Positions 1 through 8,471 of a stretch of 64,000 nt of DNA are shown piece after piece. The translations under genes were made by a program, and so were the position numbers. This stretch comes from DATKZM01 sp035527975 (GTDB taxonomy: Bacteria > Pseudomonadota > Alphaproteobacteria > JAPULJ01). The stretch's first letter is position 1; the number at the start of each line of letters is the position of its first letter. The stretch spans positions 88,398-152,397 of the forward strand of contig DATKZM010000068.1 of assembly GCA_035527975.1 (NCBI GenBank), read 5' to 3'. The notes under the pieces were generated by a model. That model worked only from the letters and a program-made list of their open reading frames with translations. It searched no databases and was not told where the DNA came from.

Positions 1-620
1 CGCAAGGCCTTGGCGTAGCTGACCGGAGCCGCCGTGTTGTCCATGACGATGCCGGCGGTCTTCGGCGCCTTGCCCGTGTACTTCTTCATGAGCGCGACGA
101 TCGTCGGCAGCGAGCCGCGCGACTGGGCACCGCCGGTCGGCGAGGTCTGGAAAACGTACTTGAAGCCGCGCTCGGTGATCTTGTCCGAATAGGACAGGGT
201 CAGCCAAGGCAGCTTGGCCCGCTCGGTCACCTCGGTCACGGCCAGCGTGAACGAGCTGAGCCACGAGCCGGTGCCACCGATGAGATCGGGATGACGCGAC
301 AGCACGAGCTGCGCGGCCTGCTTGGCCTTTTCGGCGTTGTCGCCGGCATCGGCGACGATCAGCTTGAACTTGGCGCCGCCCAGCGCCTTGACGCCGCCAG
401 CCTTGTTGATGTCGTCGATCGCCATGTCGGCGCCGAGCTTCATCAATTGGCCCTGACGGGCCCAGGGGCCGGAGAGCGGCGCAATCAGAACGATCTTGAT
501 ATCCTTGGTCTCTGCCGCCGCCGGACCAACCGTCCACACCAGCGGCACGGCCACCAATGCGGCCAGCGTCGCGAACGATGCGCGGCGCGAAATCTTATGC
601 ACTCTTTCGAACTTCGACAT
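1..620 (-). CDS. Branched-chain amino-acid-type ABC transporter substrate-binding protein (C-terminus beyond window)
   Basis: Reading the minus strand from the ATG at 620 gives about 206 residues with no stop before the window edge, so the C-terminal half is missing. The N-terminus has a twin-arginine-like SRRASF stretch, a hydrophobic run and an AAA-type cleavage site, followed by IKIVLIAPLSGPWARQGQ, typical of the periplasmic LivK/Peripla_BP_6 family that binds amino acids, amides or aromatic acids. A further segment (DLIGGTGSWLSSF, TLSYSDKITERG) fits the same fold. It lies 148 bp downstream of livF and is the last gene of the importer encoded up to 4246. Substrate cannot be told from sequence; proximity to hut genes is only suggestive. 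Confidence 0.9.
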   Translation of the reverse strand, partial: MSKFERVHKISRRASFATLAALVAVPLVWTVGPAAAETKDIKIVLIAPLSGPWARQGQLMKLGADMAIDDINKAGGVKALGGAKFKLIVADAGDNAEKAKQAAQLVLSRHPDLIGGTGSWLSSFTLAVTEVTERAKLPWLTLSYSDKITERGFKYVFQTSPTGGAQSRGSLPTIVALMKKYTGKAPKTAGIVMDNTAAPVSYAKAL

Positions 621-768
621 AGCCGTTACCTCCTTCGGTCTTTCCGATTTGCTGTTTGTTGTTATCGCTTACGTGTTGTCGTTAAGCGTGTCGTCTCCTT
701 CGTCTTCAGTCCCGGCGGATCGCCGGATAACCCCGCGCCTGGCGCAGGACTCAAACTACATGCCCGGC

Positions 769-1476
769 CTATAGGCCGAGATAGGCGGCCTTGACCGCGT
801 CATTGGCCATGAGGGTATCATGCGTTCCCTCCATCACCACGCGGCCGGTTTCCAGAACGTACCCACGGTCGCAGGATTCCAGCGCCTCGGCGACGCGTTG
901 CTCAACCAGCAGAACGGTGACTTTATCCTCGCGGTGGATCTCCTCGATGCGCTCGAAGATCTGGTCGGCAACTGTAGGCGCCAGGCCCATCGAAGGCTCG
1001 TCGAGCAACAGGAGCCGCGGCGACGAGGCAAGGCCACGCCCGATGGCAAGCATCTGTTGCTCGCCGCCCGAGAGCGTTCCCGCGAGCTGGGTCTGGCGCT
1101 CGGCGAGCACTGGAAAGAGCGCATAGATGCGGTCGAGCTTCGAACTCCAGCTGCCGCCCGACGTGTCGGAATAACTGCCCATCTCCAGATTTTCCAGCAC
1201 CGATAGGCGCGAGAAGACCTGCCGGCCCTCGGGCACGTGGGCGATACCGAGATGCGCACGCCGCGCCGGTTTCACCGCCAGCAGGTCCTGGCCCTCGAAA
1301 GTCACCGACCCGCTGAGCGCCGGAACGGTTCCGGAAATGGTCTTGAACAGCGTCGTCTTGCCGGCGCCGTTGGGGCCGACAATAGCCACGAATTCGCCCT
1401 CCTGCACCTCCAGCGAGGCGCCGTTCAAGGCCTTGATGCCGCCATAGGCGACGTTGAGGGCGTCAACCTGCAGCAC
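769..1476 (-). CDS. livF: Branched-chain amino-acid-type ABC transporter ATPase LivF
   Basis: 235 residues, normal for LivF. Walker A GPNGAGKTT lies near residue 37, the signature LSGGEQQMLAIGR near 136 and Walker B RLLLLDEPSMGL near 155; the C-terminus ends in AAYLGL as LivF proteins do. The start is a GTG at 1476, giving a 14-bp overlap with the upstream livM-livG fusion gene and so likely translational coupling. It powers uptake through the inner-membrane LivH/LivM pore together with the LivG domain. Order on the minus strand is livH, livM-livG, livF, binding protein. Confidence 0.95.
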   Translation of the reverse strand: MLQVDALNVAYGGIKALNGASLEVQEGEFVAIVGPNGAGKTTLFKTISGTVPALSGSVTFEGQDLLAVKPARRAHLGIAHVPEGRQVFSRLSVLENLEMGSYSDTSGGSWSSKLDRIYALFPVLAERQTQLAGTLSGGEQQMLAIGRGLASSPRLLLLDEPSMGLAPTVADQIFERIEEIHREDKVTVLLVEQRVAEALESCDRGYVLETGRVVMEGTHDTLMANDAVKAAYLGL

Positions 1477-3280
1477 GTTCCATCCACTTCTTGCCGAGGT
1501 AAGCCTCGATCACGGCCGGATCTTTCACGACCTCGTCGGGCGTGCCCGTTGCGATTACCGCGCCGTGGTCAAGCACCGCAAACTGATCGGCCAGCCGCAC
1601 CATCGCCTGCATCGTGTGTTCGATGATCACGATGGTCATGCCTGTGTCGCGGAGTTGGCGCACCACGTCGAGCAATCGTTCGATCTCGATCGCGCCAAGA
1701 CCGGCAAGCGTCTCGTCGAGCATCACCATCTTCGGCCGCGGCGCGATTGCGCGGGCAAGCTCCATCAGCCGGAACTGCTCGTTGGTGAGGCCGCTCGCCA
1801 GCGCGCCCGCCAGATCCGCCAATCCGACCCGCACCAGCGCATCACGGGCGAGCGCGCTCGCTTCGACATCATCCTTGGAGCCGACGAAGGCGCCGACCAT
1901 GACATTTTCCAGGATCGTCATTCGCGGGAAGGCACGCACAACCTGGAAGGTCCGGCCGATACCGCGCGCGCAGACCTTGTGCGGCTTCAGGCCCAACACG
2001 CTCTCGCCCTGGAAGCGGATTTCGCCGCCATCGGGCGGCATGAAGCCGTTGAGCACGTTGAAGAGCGTCGTTTTGCCGGCGCCGTTCGGCCCGATCACGC
2101 CGAGGATGCTGCCTTCGGTCGCCGACAGGGTCACGTTGTCGAGCGCGCGCAAGCCGCCGAACTGCTTGGAGACGCTATTGATCTCGAGCATCGTGGCGCC
2201 GCCCGTCGGCGCCGGCTCCGCCTTGCGCATTGAGGGCAGCGGCTGGACCTTTTCCGCGCCGGCCACGTTCGCGCCTGCCTCGGACATCTTAAGGCCCTCG
2301 CTGCCCGGCCGGGTGTACCAGCCGCGCTTGATCAACCAGTCGCGCACGTTCCAGAAGATGCCGTCGGGCGCTGCCAGGATCACGAAAATGATGGCGGCGC
2401 CGTAAGCCACGCCGTCGATGCCGGGCAGAATGGCGCCGTACTCGGCGCGCAGTGTTTCAGAAAGCGGGATCAGGATGGCCGCGCCGATGAGCGGACCCCA
2501 CAAGGTGCCGACACCGCCAAACAGCACCACCACGAGCGCAAGCGCCGACGTCAGCACGCCGAACACGGTGAGCGGTGTCACCACCAACAGGACAATCGCG
2601 TAGAGCCCGCCGACGGTCGAGCCGATGGCGCCGCTCACCACGATGGCGCGCATCTTCCACAGCCAGGTATTGATGCCGGCGGCCTCGGCGGCGGACTCGT
2701 TCTGCTTGATCGCCAGCAGCGAGAGGCCGAAGCGGCTCTGTTCAATACGCAGCGAGATCAGCAAGCCGGCGACCAGCATGACCAACGCCATGATGCCGTA
2801 GATCCGCAGATCGTCGAACTGCGCGAAGAACAGCTTGGCGTCGTCCCGCTTGGGCAGGTTTTCTTCCTGATAGCCGGCCCATTCGAAGATGTAGAGCAAC
2901 GCCAAAGGATAGGCGAGCATGGCCAACGCGAAATAATGACCACGCAACCGGAAGGTCGGAAAGCCGATGAGCAGCGCTGCCAAGACGCCAACCACGGTCG
3001 CGGCCGGGATGCCGATCCACGGCGTGACGCCGAAATCGATGAACAGGATCGTGACCGTGTAGGCGCCAAGCCCGAAGAACGAGGCATGACCGAAGGAGAT
3101 CATGCCGCTGTAGCCGCTGAGGACGTTCCAGGAAACGCCCATGGTCGCCCAGATCAAGACCAGGGTCAGCATGGTCTTGTAGTAGTTGGTCTCGACCGAG
3201 TAGAGCATCGCCAGATAGATCACCGCCAAGCCGGCGATGATCGTCAATGTCCTCCGGGTCCGCTTGCGGTCGCCCCCCAT
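1463..3280 (-). CDS. LivM permease fused to LivG ATPase (branched-chain-type ABC transporter)
   Basis: 605 residues, about twice the usual LivM (~320) or LivG (~250). Residues 1 to ~330 are a polytopic LivM permease (GYSGMISFGHASFFGLGAY, FRLRGHYFALAMLAYP, LWGPLIGAAILIPLSE). After a ~35-residue Pro/Ala/Glu linker a complete LivG-type ATPase begins at MLEINSV, with Walker A GPNGAGKTT. The ABC signature is degenerate (LTNEQFRLMELARA where LPYGQQ or LSGGQ is common) and Walker B reads MVMLDETLAGL. The ATG at 3280 sits 3 bp after the stop of livH, so the two are coupled. Permease-ATPase fusions are known in this family; no frameshift or stop breaks the reading frame here. Confidence 0.93.
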   Translation of the reverse strand: MGGDRKRTRRTLTIIAGLAVIYLAMLYSVETNYYKTMLTLVLIWATMGVSWNVLSGYSGMISFGHASFFGLGAYTVTILFIDFGVTPWIGIPAATVVGVLAALLIGFPTFRLRGHYFALAMLAYPLALLYIFEWAGYQEENLPKRDDAKLFFAQFDDLRIYGIMALVMLVAGLLISLRIEQSRFGLSLLAIKQNESAAEAAGINTWLWKMRAIVVSGAIGSTVGGLYAIVLLVVTPLTVFGVLTSALALVVVLFGGVGTLWGPLIGAAILIPLSETLRAEYGAILPGIDGVAYGAAIIFVILAAPDGIFWNVRDWLIKRGWYTRPGSEGLKMSEAGANVAGAEKVQPLPSMRKAEPAPTGGATMLEINSVSKQFGGLRALDNVTLSATEGSILGVIGPNGAGKTTLFNVLNGFMPPDGGEIRFQGESVLGLKPHKVCARGIGRTFQVVRAFPRMTILENVMVGAFVGSKDDVEASALARDALVRVGLADLAGALASGLTNEQFRLMELARAIAPRPKMVMLDETLAGLGAIEIERLLDVVRQLRDTGMTIVIIEHTMQAMVRLADQFAVLDHGAVIATGTPDEVVKDPAVIEAYLGKKWMERAAG

Positions 3281-3283
3281 GGC

Positions 3284-4246
3284 TCAGGCCCGCTCCGACG
3301 TGCGCCCGAACAGGCCCTGCGGCCGGAACATCATGATGAGGATGAACACCGCGAAGATCGCCGTGTTTTGAAGCTGGTGCGGCAGGATGAGCGTCGACAT
3401 CTGTTGCACCAGGCCGATCACCATGCCGCCCATGAAAGCGCCCACGGTGCTGCCGAGCCCGCCGAGCACAACGCCGGCATACATGATGACGACGAACTCA
3501 ATACCGACATAAGGCTGGAAGGATATCGTGCTGGCGACCAGGCCGCCGGCTATCGCGGTGATCGCGGTGCCGATACCGAAGGCGATCCGGTGCGCCCGGT
3601 CGACATCGATGCCCATGTAGATCGCCGCCTCGGGGTTGTCGGCGGCGGCGCGCAGCGACTTGCCCAGGCGCGCCCGGCGCATGAACACGAACAGCCCGCA
3701 AGCGACCAGCACCGCGAGGATGCAGGCGATGCTGCGCGACTGGTTGAAAAGCACCGGCATGCCGTCGCTCATGAACGGTCCCAGTTCCCAGGCCTTGATC
3801 GAAAGCGGCGTGCGGATCGAAACCGGCGAGGACTTGAAGATGAGCAGCGCACCGTTTTGAAGGATCAGCGCGATGCCCAGCGTCAGGATCAATTGGGCGT
3901 AGTGGCCTTCGGCCTCGGCCGAAACGACTCGGATGCCGGTGACCCGTGAGACCAGGAACTTGTGCAGGTAAAAGCCGAAGACGAACAATATCGGCCCGGC
4001 GAGAACCGCTCCCACGAATGGCCCGATATAGACGCCGAGAAAGGCCAGGACGCCGAAGCCGGTCACCAGATAATACGCGGCGTACATGCCCAGCATCATG
4101 AAATCGCCCTGGGCGAAATTGATCACCCGCATGATGCCGAAGATGAAGCTGAGGCCCAGGCACATGAGGCCGTAAATGCCGCCCACCATGATCCCGACCG
4201 CCAGGGCCTGGAGGAAATTCTCGAGGAATATTTGGGTGGTGCTCAT
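3284..4246 (-). CDS. livH: Branched-chain amino-acid-type ABC transporter permease LivH
   Basis: 320 residues from the ATG at 4246 (MSTTQIFLENFLQALAVG). A longer reading to 4312 only adds an Arg/Cys-rich non-homologous stretch, so the internal ATG is preferred. Family hallmarks are GGIYGLMCLGLSFIFGIMRVINFAQGDF near the N-terminus, the EAA-like loop LRAAADNPEAAIYMGIDVDR, and GGLGSTVGAFMGGMVIG near the C-terminus. About eight hydrophobic segments place it in the inner membrane. It heads the minus-strand importer operon and faces the plus-strand cyclase gene across a 354-bp spacer. Confidence 0.94.
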   Translation of the reverse strand: MSTTQIFLENFLQALAVGIMVGGIYGLMCLGLSFIFGIMRVINFAQGDFMMLGMYAAYYLVTGFGVLAFLGVYIGPFVGAVLAGPILFVFGFYLHKFLVSRVTGIRVVSAEAEGHYAQLILTLGIALILQNGALLIFKSSPVSIRTPLSIKAWELGPFMSDGMPVLFNQSRSIACILAVLVACGLFVFMRRARLGKSLRAAADNPEAAIYMGIDVDRAHRIAFGIGTAITAIAGGLVASTISFQPYVGIEFVVIMYAGVVLGGLGSTVGAFMGGMVIGLVQQMSTLILPHQLQNTAIFAVFILIMMFRPQGLFGRTSERA

Positions 4247-4600
4247 ACCGTCTCGCCGGCAAGAGGCGTCGCGCCGAGTGTGTCCGCACGCGCCTGGCGG
4301 CACGCATCGCACGCGAATTCATGCCTCGCGCCAATCCCGACCCGACCGTGCCGGCCCACAACCAAGCCGAGCGACCGCGAGCGCACCACCTCCCGCACCG
4401 CCAATCCCTCCCCGTGGTTGATCTTTTTCGTTATTGTCACTTGGGTTTAAACATCCGGCAACCTGTAATTCTGTCAACCGAGGACGCTAGCATATCAGTT
4501 ATGCCGGGCGGTCGGCTTGGCGGCGCGCGCGCGGGCCCATGCTACGCTGATCGCGGCCCGCCGTCACCGAGCCGCCTGCGATCTGGGAAAGTGGAAGCCG
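4247..4600. other. Divergent intergenic region between livH and cyclase gene
   Basis: 354 bp without a convincing gene. It must hold promoters for the minus-strand liv operon and the plus-strand cyclase. An AT-richer stretch around 4425-4500 (TTCGTTATTGTCAC, GGGTTTAAAC, AGCATATCAG) is the likely promoter zone. I see no strong palindrome and no regulator gene next to it. Confidence 0.4.
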
Positions 4601-5335
4601 ATGTGCGACACGCCGTTTGAGAAGCTGAAGGACTGGAAAGGCTGGATCGACGTACCCGGACCGGCGCCGTTCACCGGTCAGGGCCCGTGGATCGACATCT
4701 CGTTCCAGCTCAACGCCACGCGCACGCGTTCGCCCGGCTTTCCCGAGCCGCGCTTTGAGAAACTGATGACGATCCCCGAACACCCGGCGAACCTCACTGA
4801 AATGCAGATGGTTTGCCATTTTGGAACCCATCTCGACGCGCCGCTGCATTTCATCACCGAGGGTCCGGCCATGGACGCCGTGCCGCTCGACCGGCTCTAC
4901 GGACAGGGCGTCGTGCTCAAGGTCGCGGCCGGCGACGACATGCTGGTCACCGCGGCGCATCTTGAGAAGGCTTCGCCCGCGGTCGAGCCCGGCGATATCG
5001 TCATCATCGATACCGGCTGGACCGGCTTTATGGACAGCGACCGATACTTCGACCACCCGGCGCTCAGCCTCGATGCGGCCGAATGGCTGGTCGACAAGCG
5101 CGCCAAACTCGTCGCCGTCGACCTGCTGACGCCCGATATGCCCTCGATCAAGCGCCCGGAGGGGTTCACCTGGCCCGTGCATCACGAGCTGCTCGGCCAG
5201 GGCGTGCTGATCGCCGAGTTGGTGCGTGTGGCACCGGAGCTTTGTGGGCGCCGCATCGAGGCGATGTTCGTCGGCCTCAACATCGAAGGCTCCGACGGCG
5301 CGCCGGTGCGCGCCCTGGCCCGGACCGTCGATTGA
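4601..5335 (+). CDS. Cyclase-family metal-dependent hydrolase (kynurenine-formamidase-like)
   Basis: 244 residues from ATG 4601, preceded by a GGAAAGTGGAAG purine stretch; an earlier reading to 4517 adds a compositionally odd leader and is rejected. The metal-binding signature H73-F-G-T-H77-L-D79-x3-H83 is intact and defines the cyclase/KynB fold (Pfam Cyclase). GDIVIIDTGWT and DLLTPDMPSIKRPEGFTWPVHHELLG also fit. Members hydrolyse formylkynurenine, isatin or other amides and lactones; which one applies here is unknown. It stands alone on plus between a liv operon and the carboxymuconolactone-decarboxylase-like gene. Confidence 0.88.
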   Translation: MCDTPFEKLKDWKGWIDVPGPAPFTGQGPWIDISFQLNATRTRSPGFPEPRFEKLMTIPEHPANLTEMQMVCHFGTHLDAPLHFITEGPAMDAVPLDRLYGQGVVLKVAAGDDMLVTAAHLEKASPAVEPGDIVIIDTGWTGFMDSDRYFDHPALSLDAAEWLVDKRAKLVAVDLLTPDMPSIKRPEGFTWPVHHELLGQGVLIAELVRVAPELCGRRIEAMFVGLNIEGSDGAPVRALARTVD

Positions 5336-5359
5336 AACCGGGTTCGCTCAAAATCGCGC

Positions 5360-5758
5360 TCACTTAGCCGAGCCGCTCACGTCGATGCCGAGTTCGTCGA
5401 TCACCTCGCGCGCCAGACGAAACCCCTCCACGCCCGCGGGACCGCCGCAATAAACGGTGATCTGGAAGAGCGTTTCCTTGAGCTCTTCGATGGTGACGCC
5501 GTTGTTGAACGCGCCGCGCAGATGGAGCTTGAACTCGTTGGGCCGGTTGAGCGCCGCCAGCATGCAAAGATTGTTGAGGCTGCGTTGCTTGCGGCTCAAG
5601 CCGGGCCGCGCCCAGACACCGCCCCAGCCATAGGCGGTGATGAATTCCTGAAACTCTTGATTGAAATCGTCAGCCTGCGAGAGCGATTTCTCGACATACT
5701 CCTCGCCGAGCACCTCCTTGCGGACCTTCAATCCGGCCTCGAAGAGATCGTAGGACAT
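5360..5758 (-). CDS. Carboxymuconolactone decarboxylase family protein
   Basis: 132 residues from the ATG at 5758 (MSYDLFEAGLKVRKEVLGEEYVEKSL); upstream in-frame codons give no family similarity. The sequence contains the family core: FQEFITAYGWGGVWARPGLSRKQRS, LNNLCMLAALNRPNEFKLHLRGAFNNGVTIEELKETLFQ and YCGGPAGVEGFRLAREVIDELG. This all-helical fold includes the beta-ketoadipate enzyme 4-carboxymuconolactone decarboxylase and AhpD-like peroxidases; one cysteine (YCGGP) is present rather than the CxxC of AhpD, so a decarboxylase-like or unknown role is more likely. It is convergent with the cyclase gene, 24 bp away. Confidence 0.88.
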   Translation of the reverse strand: MSYDLFEAGLKVRKEVLGEEYVEKSLSQADDFNQEFQEFITAYGWGGVWARPGLSRKQRSLNNLCMLAALNRPNEFKLHLRGAFNNGVTIEELKETLFQITVYCGGPAGVEGFRLAREVIDELGIDVSGSAK

Positions 5759-5920
5759 CGTTGCCTCCTCCATCGAAATCGGCGCGAAGCTGAACGGGCG
5801 CGAGCGGATGCCGCATCCGTCAAAGGATGCGGGCGTCAGACAGCCGTTGATCGGTAAGGGCACCTCGCGCCGCGAACCCAGCGCCACTGTGCACCGCGCG
5901 CCTGCCGACCGGGAGGCAAT

Positions 5921-5954
5921 ATCAGTTATTCGGCTCCATCAGTTATTCGGCTCC
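5921..5954. repeat. Perfect 17-bp tandem duplication
   Basis: ATCAGTTATTCGGCTCC occurs twice back to back (5921-5937 and 5938-5954) in the divergent spacer between the carboxymuconolactone-decarboxylase-like gene and the PaaA-like gene. It resembles a recent slippage duplication rather than an operator. Confidence 0.85.
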
Positions 5955-6026
5955 GCCGCCGCGGACGCTCTGCGGCATCCTCCCCGCTCCGCCACGAAGC
6001 GTGGATTGGCCGGTTCCCCAAGCGGA

Positions 6027-6046
6027 ATTTTACGCTAGAGTAAAAT
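6027..6046. promoter_or_regulatory. Near-perfect 20-bp palindrome, probable operator of PaaA-like gene
   Basis: ATTTTAC (6027-6033) and GTAAAAT (6040-6046) are exact inverted arms, and the six-base centre GCTAGA is itself nearly symmetric, so 18 of 20 positions are symmetric. It lies 68 bp before the PaaA-like start, the position of a TetR- or MarR-type operator. No regulator gene is adjacent, so the binding protein would be encoded elsewhere. Confidence 0.55.
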
Positions 6047-6114
6047 CCAGTGTTGATCGCGGACCTGCCCACACGGTTGCGCCGCATGGGCATGACGGCA
6101 AGCAGGAGGTTGAT

Positions 6115-6852
6115 ATGGAAGGCATCCCGCAGGATATGACGCCGGAGTTCCGCGACATGGCGGTGCGCCTGATGACGCGCCAGCTCTACGCCGAATCGGC
6201 TACATGCGAGCTTTTCGGCCAGGCCATCGCGCTGGCGCCGACCTGGCAGGACGCGGTCCAGCAAGCACGCTTCGCCAAGGAAGAAGCCGAGCATGTCGAA
6301 TATGTCGCCAGGGTCCTCGATGCCCTCGGCGAGGATGTGAACGCGCTGCTCAAGACGCGCGGTCCGGCGACGGCTTTCTTCGGGCTGGACGAGGATGGGC
6401 TCAAATCCTGGACCGGGGTGATCGCCTTCAACCTCTATGGCGACCGCGCCGGCTCGCACCAGATCCGCGCCTATCTCGACAACAGCTTGCCGGCCTGGGG
6501 CAGATCGCAGCGCCAGGTCTTGACCGATGAGGCCCAGCACCAGGGATACGGCGACCGCGAGGCCGTCCGCGTCTGCCAGGATCCAGGCCTGCGCGCCGAG
6601 ATGCAGGGCATCATCGACGCCTCCATGCCGGTGACGGTCAAGCGCGCCTTCGGCCGCCTTGAAAGCGACGAGAACAGCTATTGCCTGGAGGTCGGCTTGA
6701 AGGTGAAGGGCCTCGACACCGCACAGGTTCAATACAACTATTTCAAATCAGTGAAGCCGGTGATGGACGAAGCAGGGTTACGGTTCCCCGACTTCGCGGC
6801 CAACGGCGTCGAGCTGGCCGATCCGGTTCGCGAGGCATTCTCGCTCCACTAA
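6115..6852 (+). CDS. PaaA/PaaC-like ferritin-fold diiron protein
   Basis: 245 residues from ATG 6115, which has a clear AGGAGG at 6103-6108; longer readings lack one. Residues fit the phenylacetic-acid catabolic (PaaA_PaaC) superfamily: Glu27 in YAESATCELFGQ, E57-A-E-H60, Asp110 in YGDRAGSHQ and E139-A-Q-H142, i.e. two ExxH motifs as in diiron carboxylate proteins. Length is nearer PaaC than PaaA (~320). No paaB, paaD or paaE lies nearby, so this is an orphan and may act alone or with distant partners. Activity (epoxidation, hydroxylation or none) is inference. It is convergent with hutH, 18 bp away. Confidence 0.85.
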   Translation: MEGIPQDMTPEFRDMAVRLMTRQLYAESATCELFGQAIALAPTWQDAVQQARFAKEEAEHVEYVARVLDALGEDVNALLKTRGPATAFFGLDEDGLKSWTGVIAFNLYGDRAGSHQIRAYLDNSLPAWGRSQRQVLTDEAQHQGYGDREAVRVCQDPGLRAEMQGIIDASMPVTVKRAFGRLESDENSYCLEVGLKVKGLDTAQVQYNYFKSVKPVMDEAGLRFPDFAANGVELADPVREAFSLH

Positions 6853-6870
6853 GCGCCTTCGCAGCCGATC

Positions 6871-8421
6871 CTAGCCCGACGCCGGCAAGCTCGGCGCCAG
6901 TCCGCCCGGCACGAACCGGTTGAGCCCGCCGGCGGCGACGAGCGCCTGAGCCGCGAGCATGTCGGGCGCCATGAAGCGGTCATGCTCCAGGCGCGCAGCG
7001 CGTTCACGGATCGTCGCCAGCACGGCCATCAGCGTTTCGGACGACCGGGTCGGCGCGTGGAACTCGATCGCCTGGGCGGCGGCCAGAAGCTCGATGCCGA
7101 GGATCGCGGCGGTGTTCGCCGCCATGTCGCCGAGCCGCCGCGCGGCGAAGGTCGACATCGAGACGTGATCCTCCTGGTTGGCCGAGGTCGGCAGGCTGTC
7201 GACGCTGGCGGGATGGGCGAGGCTTTTGTTTTCCGACGCCAGCGCGGCCGCGGTGACATGCGCCATCATGAAGCCCGAATTGATGCCGCCCTCCTCGACC
7301 AGGAAAGGCGGCAGGCCCGAGAAGTTGGTGTCCACAAGCAACGCGACGCGGCGCTCGGACAGCGCGCCGATCTCGGCGATCGCCAGCGCCAGCACGTCGG
7401 CCGCCATGGCGATCGGCTCGGCGTGGAAATTCCCGCCCGACAAAACCTCGCCGTCAGCTGGAAAAACTAGCGGATTGTCGGAAACGGCATTGGCCTCGCG
7501 GTGGAAGACCTCGGCCGCGAAACGGATGTGGTCGAGGCAGGCGCCCATCACCTGGGGCTGGCAGCGCAGCGAATAAGGATCCTGCACCCGGTCGCAGTCG
7601 AGATGGGAGTCGCGGATGGCGCTGCCCTCGAGCAGATCGCGATAGACCGCGGCAACGTCGCTTTGGCCCGGCTGGCCGCGCACCTCGTGGATGCGGGCAT
7701 CGAACGGCGTTGTCGATCCCATCGCGGCGTCGACCGAAAGCGCGCCGGTGACCAGCGCGGCGTTCAACAGATCTTCGGCTTCGAAAAGCCCGGACAGCGC
7801 CAGCGCGGTCGAGACTTGCGTTCCGTTGAGCAGCGCCAGGCCCTCCTTCGGCCCCAAGACCAACGGCTTCAGCCCCGCCCGCTTCAGCGCTTCGGAGGCG
7901 GTCATGTGCTCGCCATTGAGCCTCACCTCGCCCTCGCCGATCAGCGCGGCGGAGAGATGCGCGAGCGGCGCCAGATCGCCCGACGCCCCGACCGAGCCTT
8001 TGCTTGGGATGCACGGCAGGAGACCGCGGTCGAGGAAGGCAAGGAGCGCTTCCACGACCGCCCAGCTCACGCCGGAATAGCCTCGCGCCAGCGAGGCGGC
8101 CTTGAGCACCAGGATCAGCCGCACGATGGCGTCGTCCAGCGGCGGGCCCATACCGACGCTGTGCGAGAGCACCAGGTTGCGCTGAAGCTCCGCCAGATGG
8201 TCGCGCGGGACGACGACCTGGGCCAGCTTGCCGAAGCCGGTGTTGACGCCGTAGACGGTCTCGCCAGACTCGACGATCTTCAGCACCGCGCGGTGGCAGT
8301 CCTCCACCCGCGCCCGCGCGTCGGCGGCCAACGCGATGCCGGCGCCGTCGCGCAGGATCCTGCGTAGCTGGTCAAGCCCGATCGCCCCCGGCGTCAGTTG
8401 GATCGTCTCCTGCCCTGCCAT
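6871..8421 (-). CDS. hutH: Histidine ammonia-lyase
   Basis: Converts L-histidine to urocanate and ammonia, the first step of histidine catabolism. 516 residues from ATG 8421, which has an AGGAGG eight bases upstream; extension to 8463 is rejected. The sequence G-S-V-G-A146-S147-G148-D supplies the Ala-Ser-Gly that cyclises to the MIO electrophile. YGVNTGFG near residue 57 and the LPTSANQEDHVSM segment are further family hallmarks. It is the last gene of the minus-strand hutC-hutU-hutG-hutF-hutH run, 50 bp after hutF. Confidence 0.98.
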   Translation of the reverse strand: MAGQETIQLTPGAIGLDQLRRILRDGAGIALAADARARVEDCHRAVLKIVESGETVYGVNTGFGKLAQVVVPRDHLAELQRNLVLSHSVGMGPPLDDAIVRLILVLKAASLARGYSGVSWAVVEALLAFLDRGLLPCIPSKGSVGASGDLAPLAHLSAALIGEGEVRLNGEHMTASEALKRAGLKPLVLGPKEGLALLNGTQVSTALALSGLFEAEDLLNAALVTGALSVDAAMGSTTPFDARIHEVRGQPGQSDVAAVYRDLLEGSAIRDSHLDCDRVQDPYSLRCQPQVMGACLDHIRFAAEVFHREANAVSDNPLVFPADGEVLSGGNFHAEPIAMAADVLALAIAEIGALSERRVALLVDTNFSGLPPFLVEEGGINSGFMMAHVTAAALASENKSLAHPASVDSLPTSANQEDHVSMSTFAARRLGDMAANTAAILGIELLAAAQAIEFHAPTRSSETLMAVLATIRERAARLEHDRFMAPDMLAAQALVAAGGLNRFVPGGLAPSLPASG

Positions 8422-8471
8422 GTCGCCAGCCTCCTCACGTTGCGCCCGGACGGTTCCGGCCAACGGCTTTG

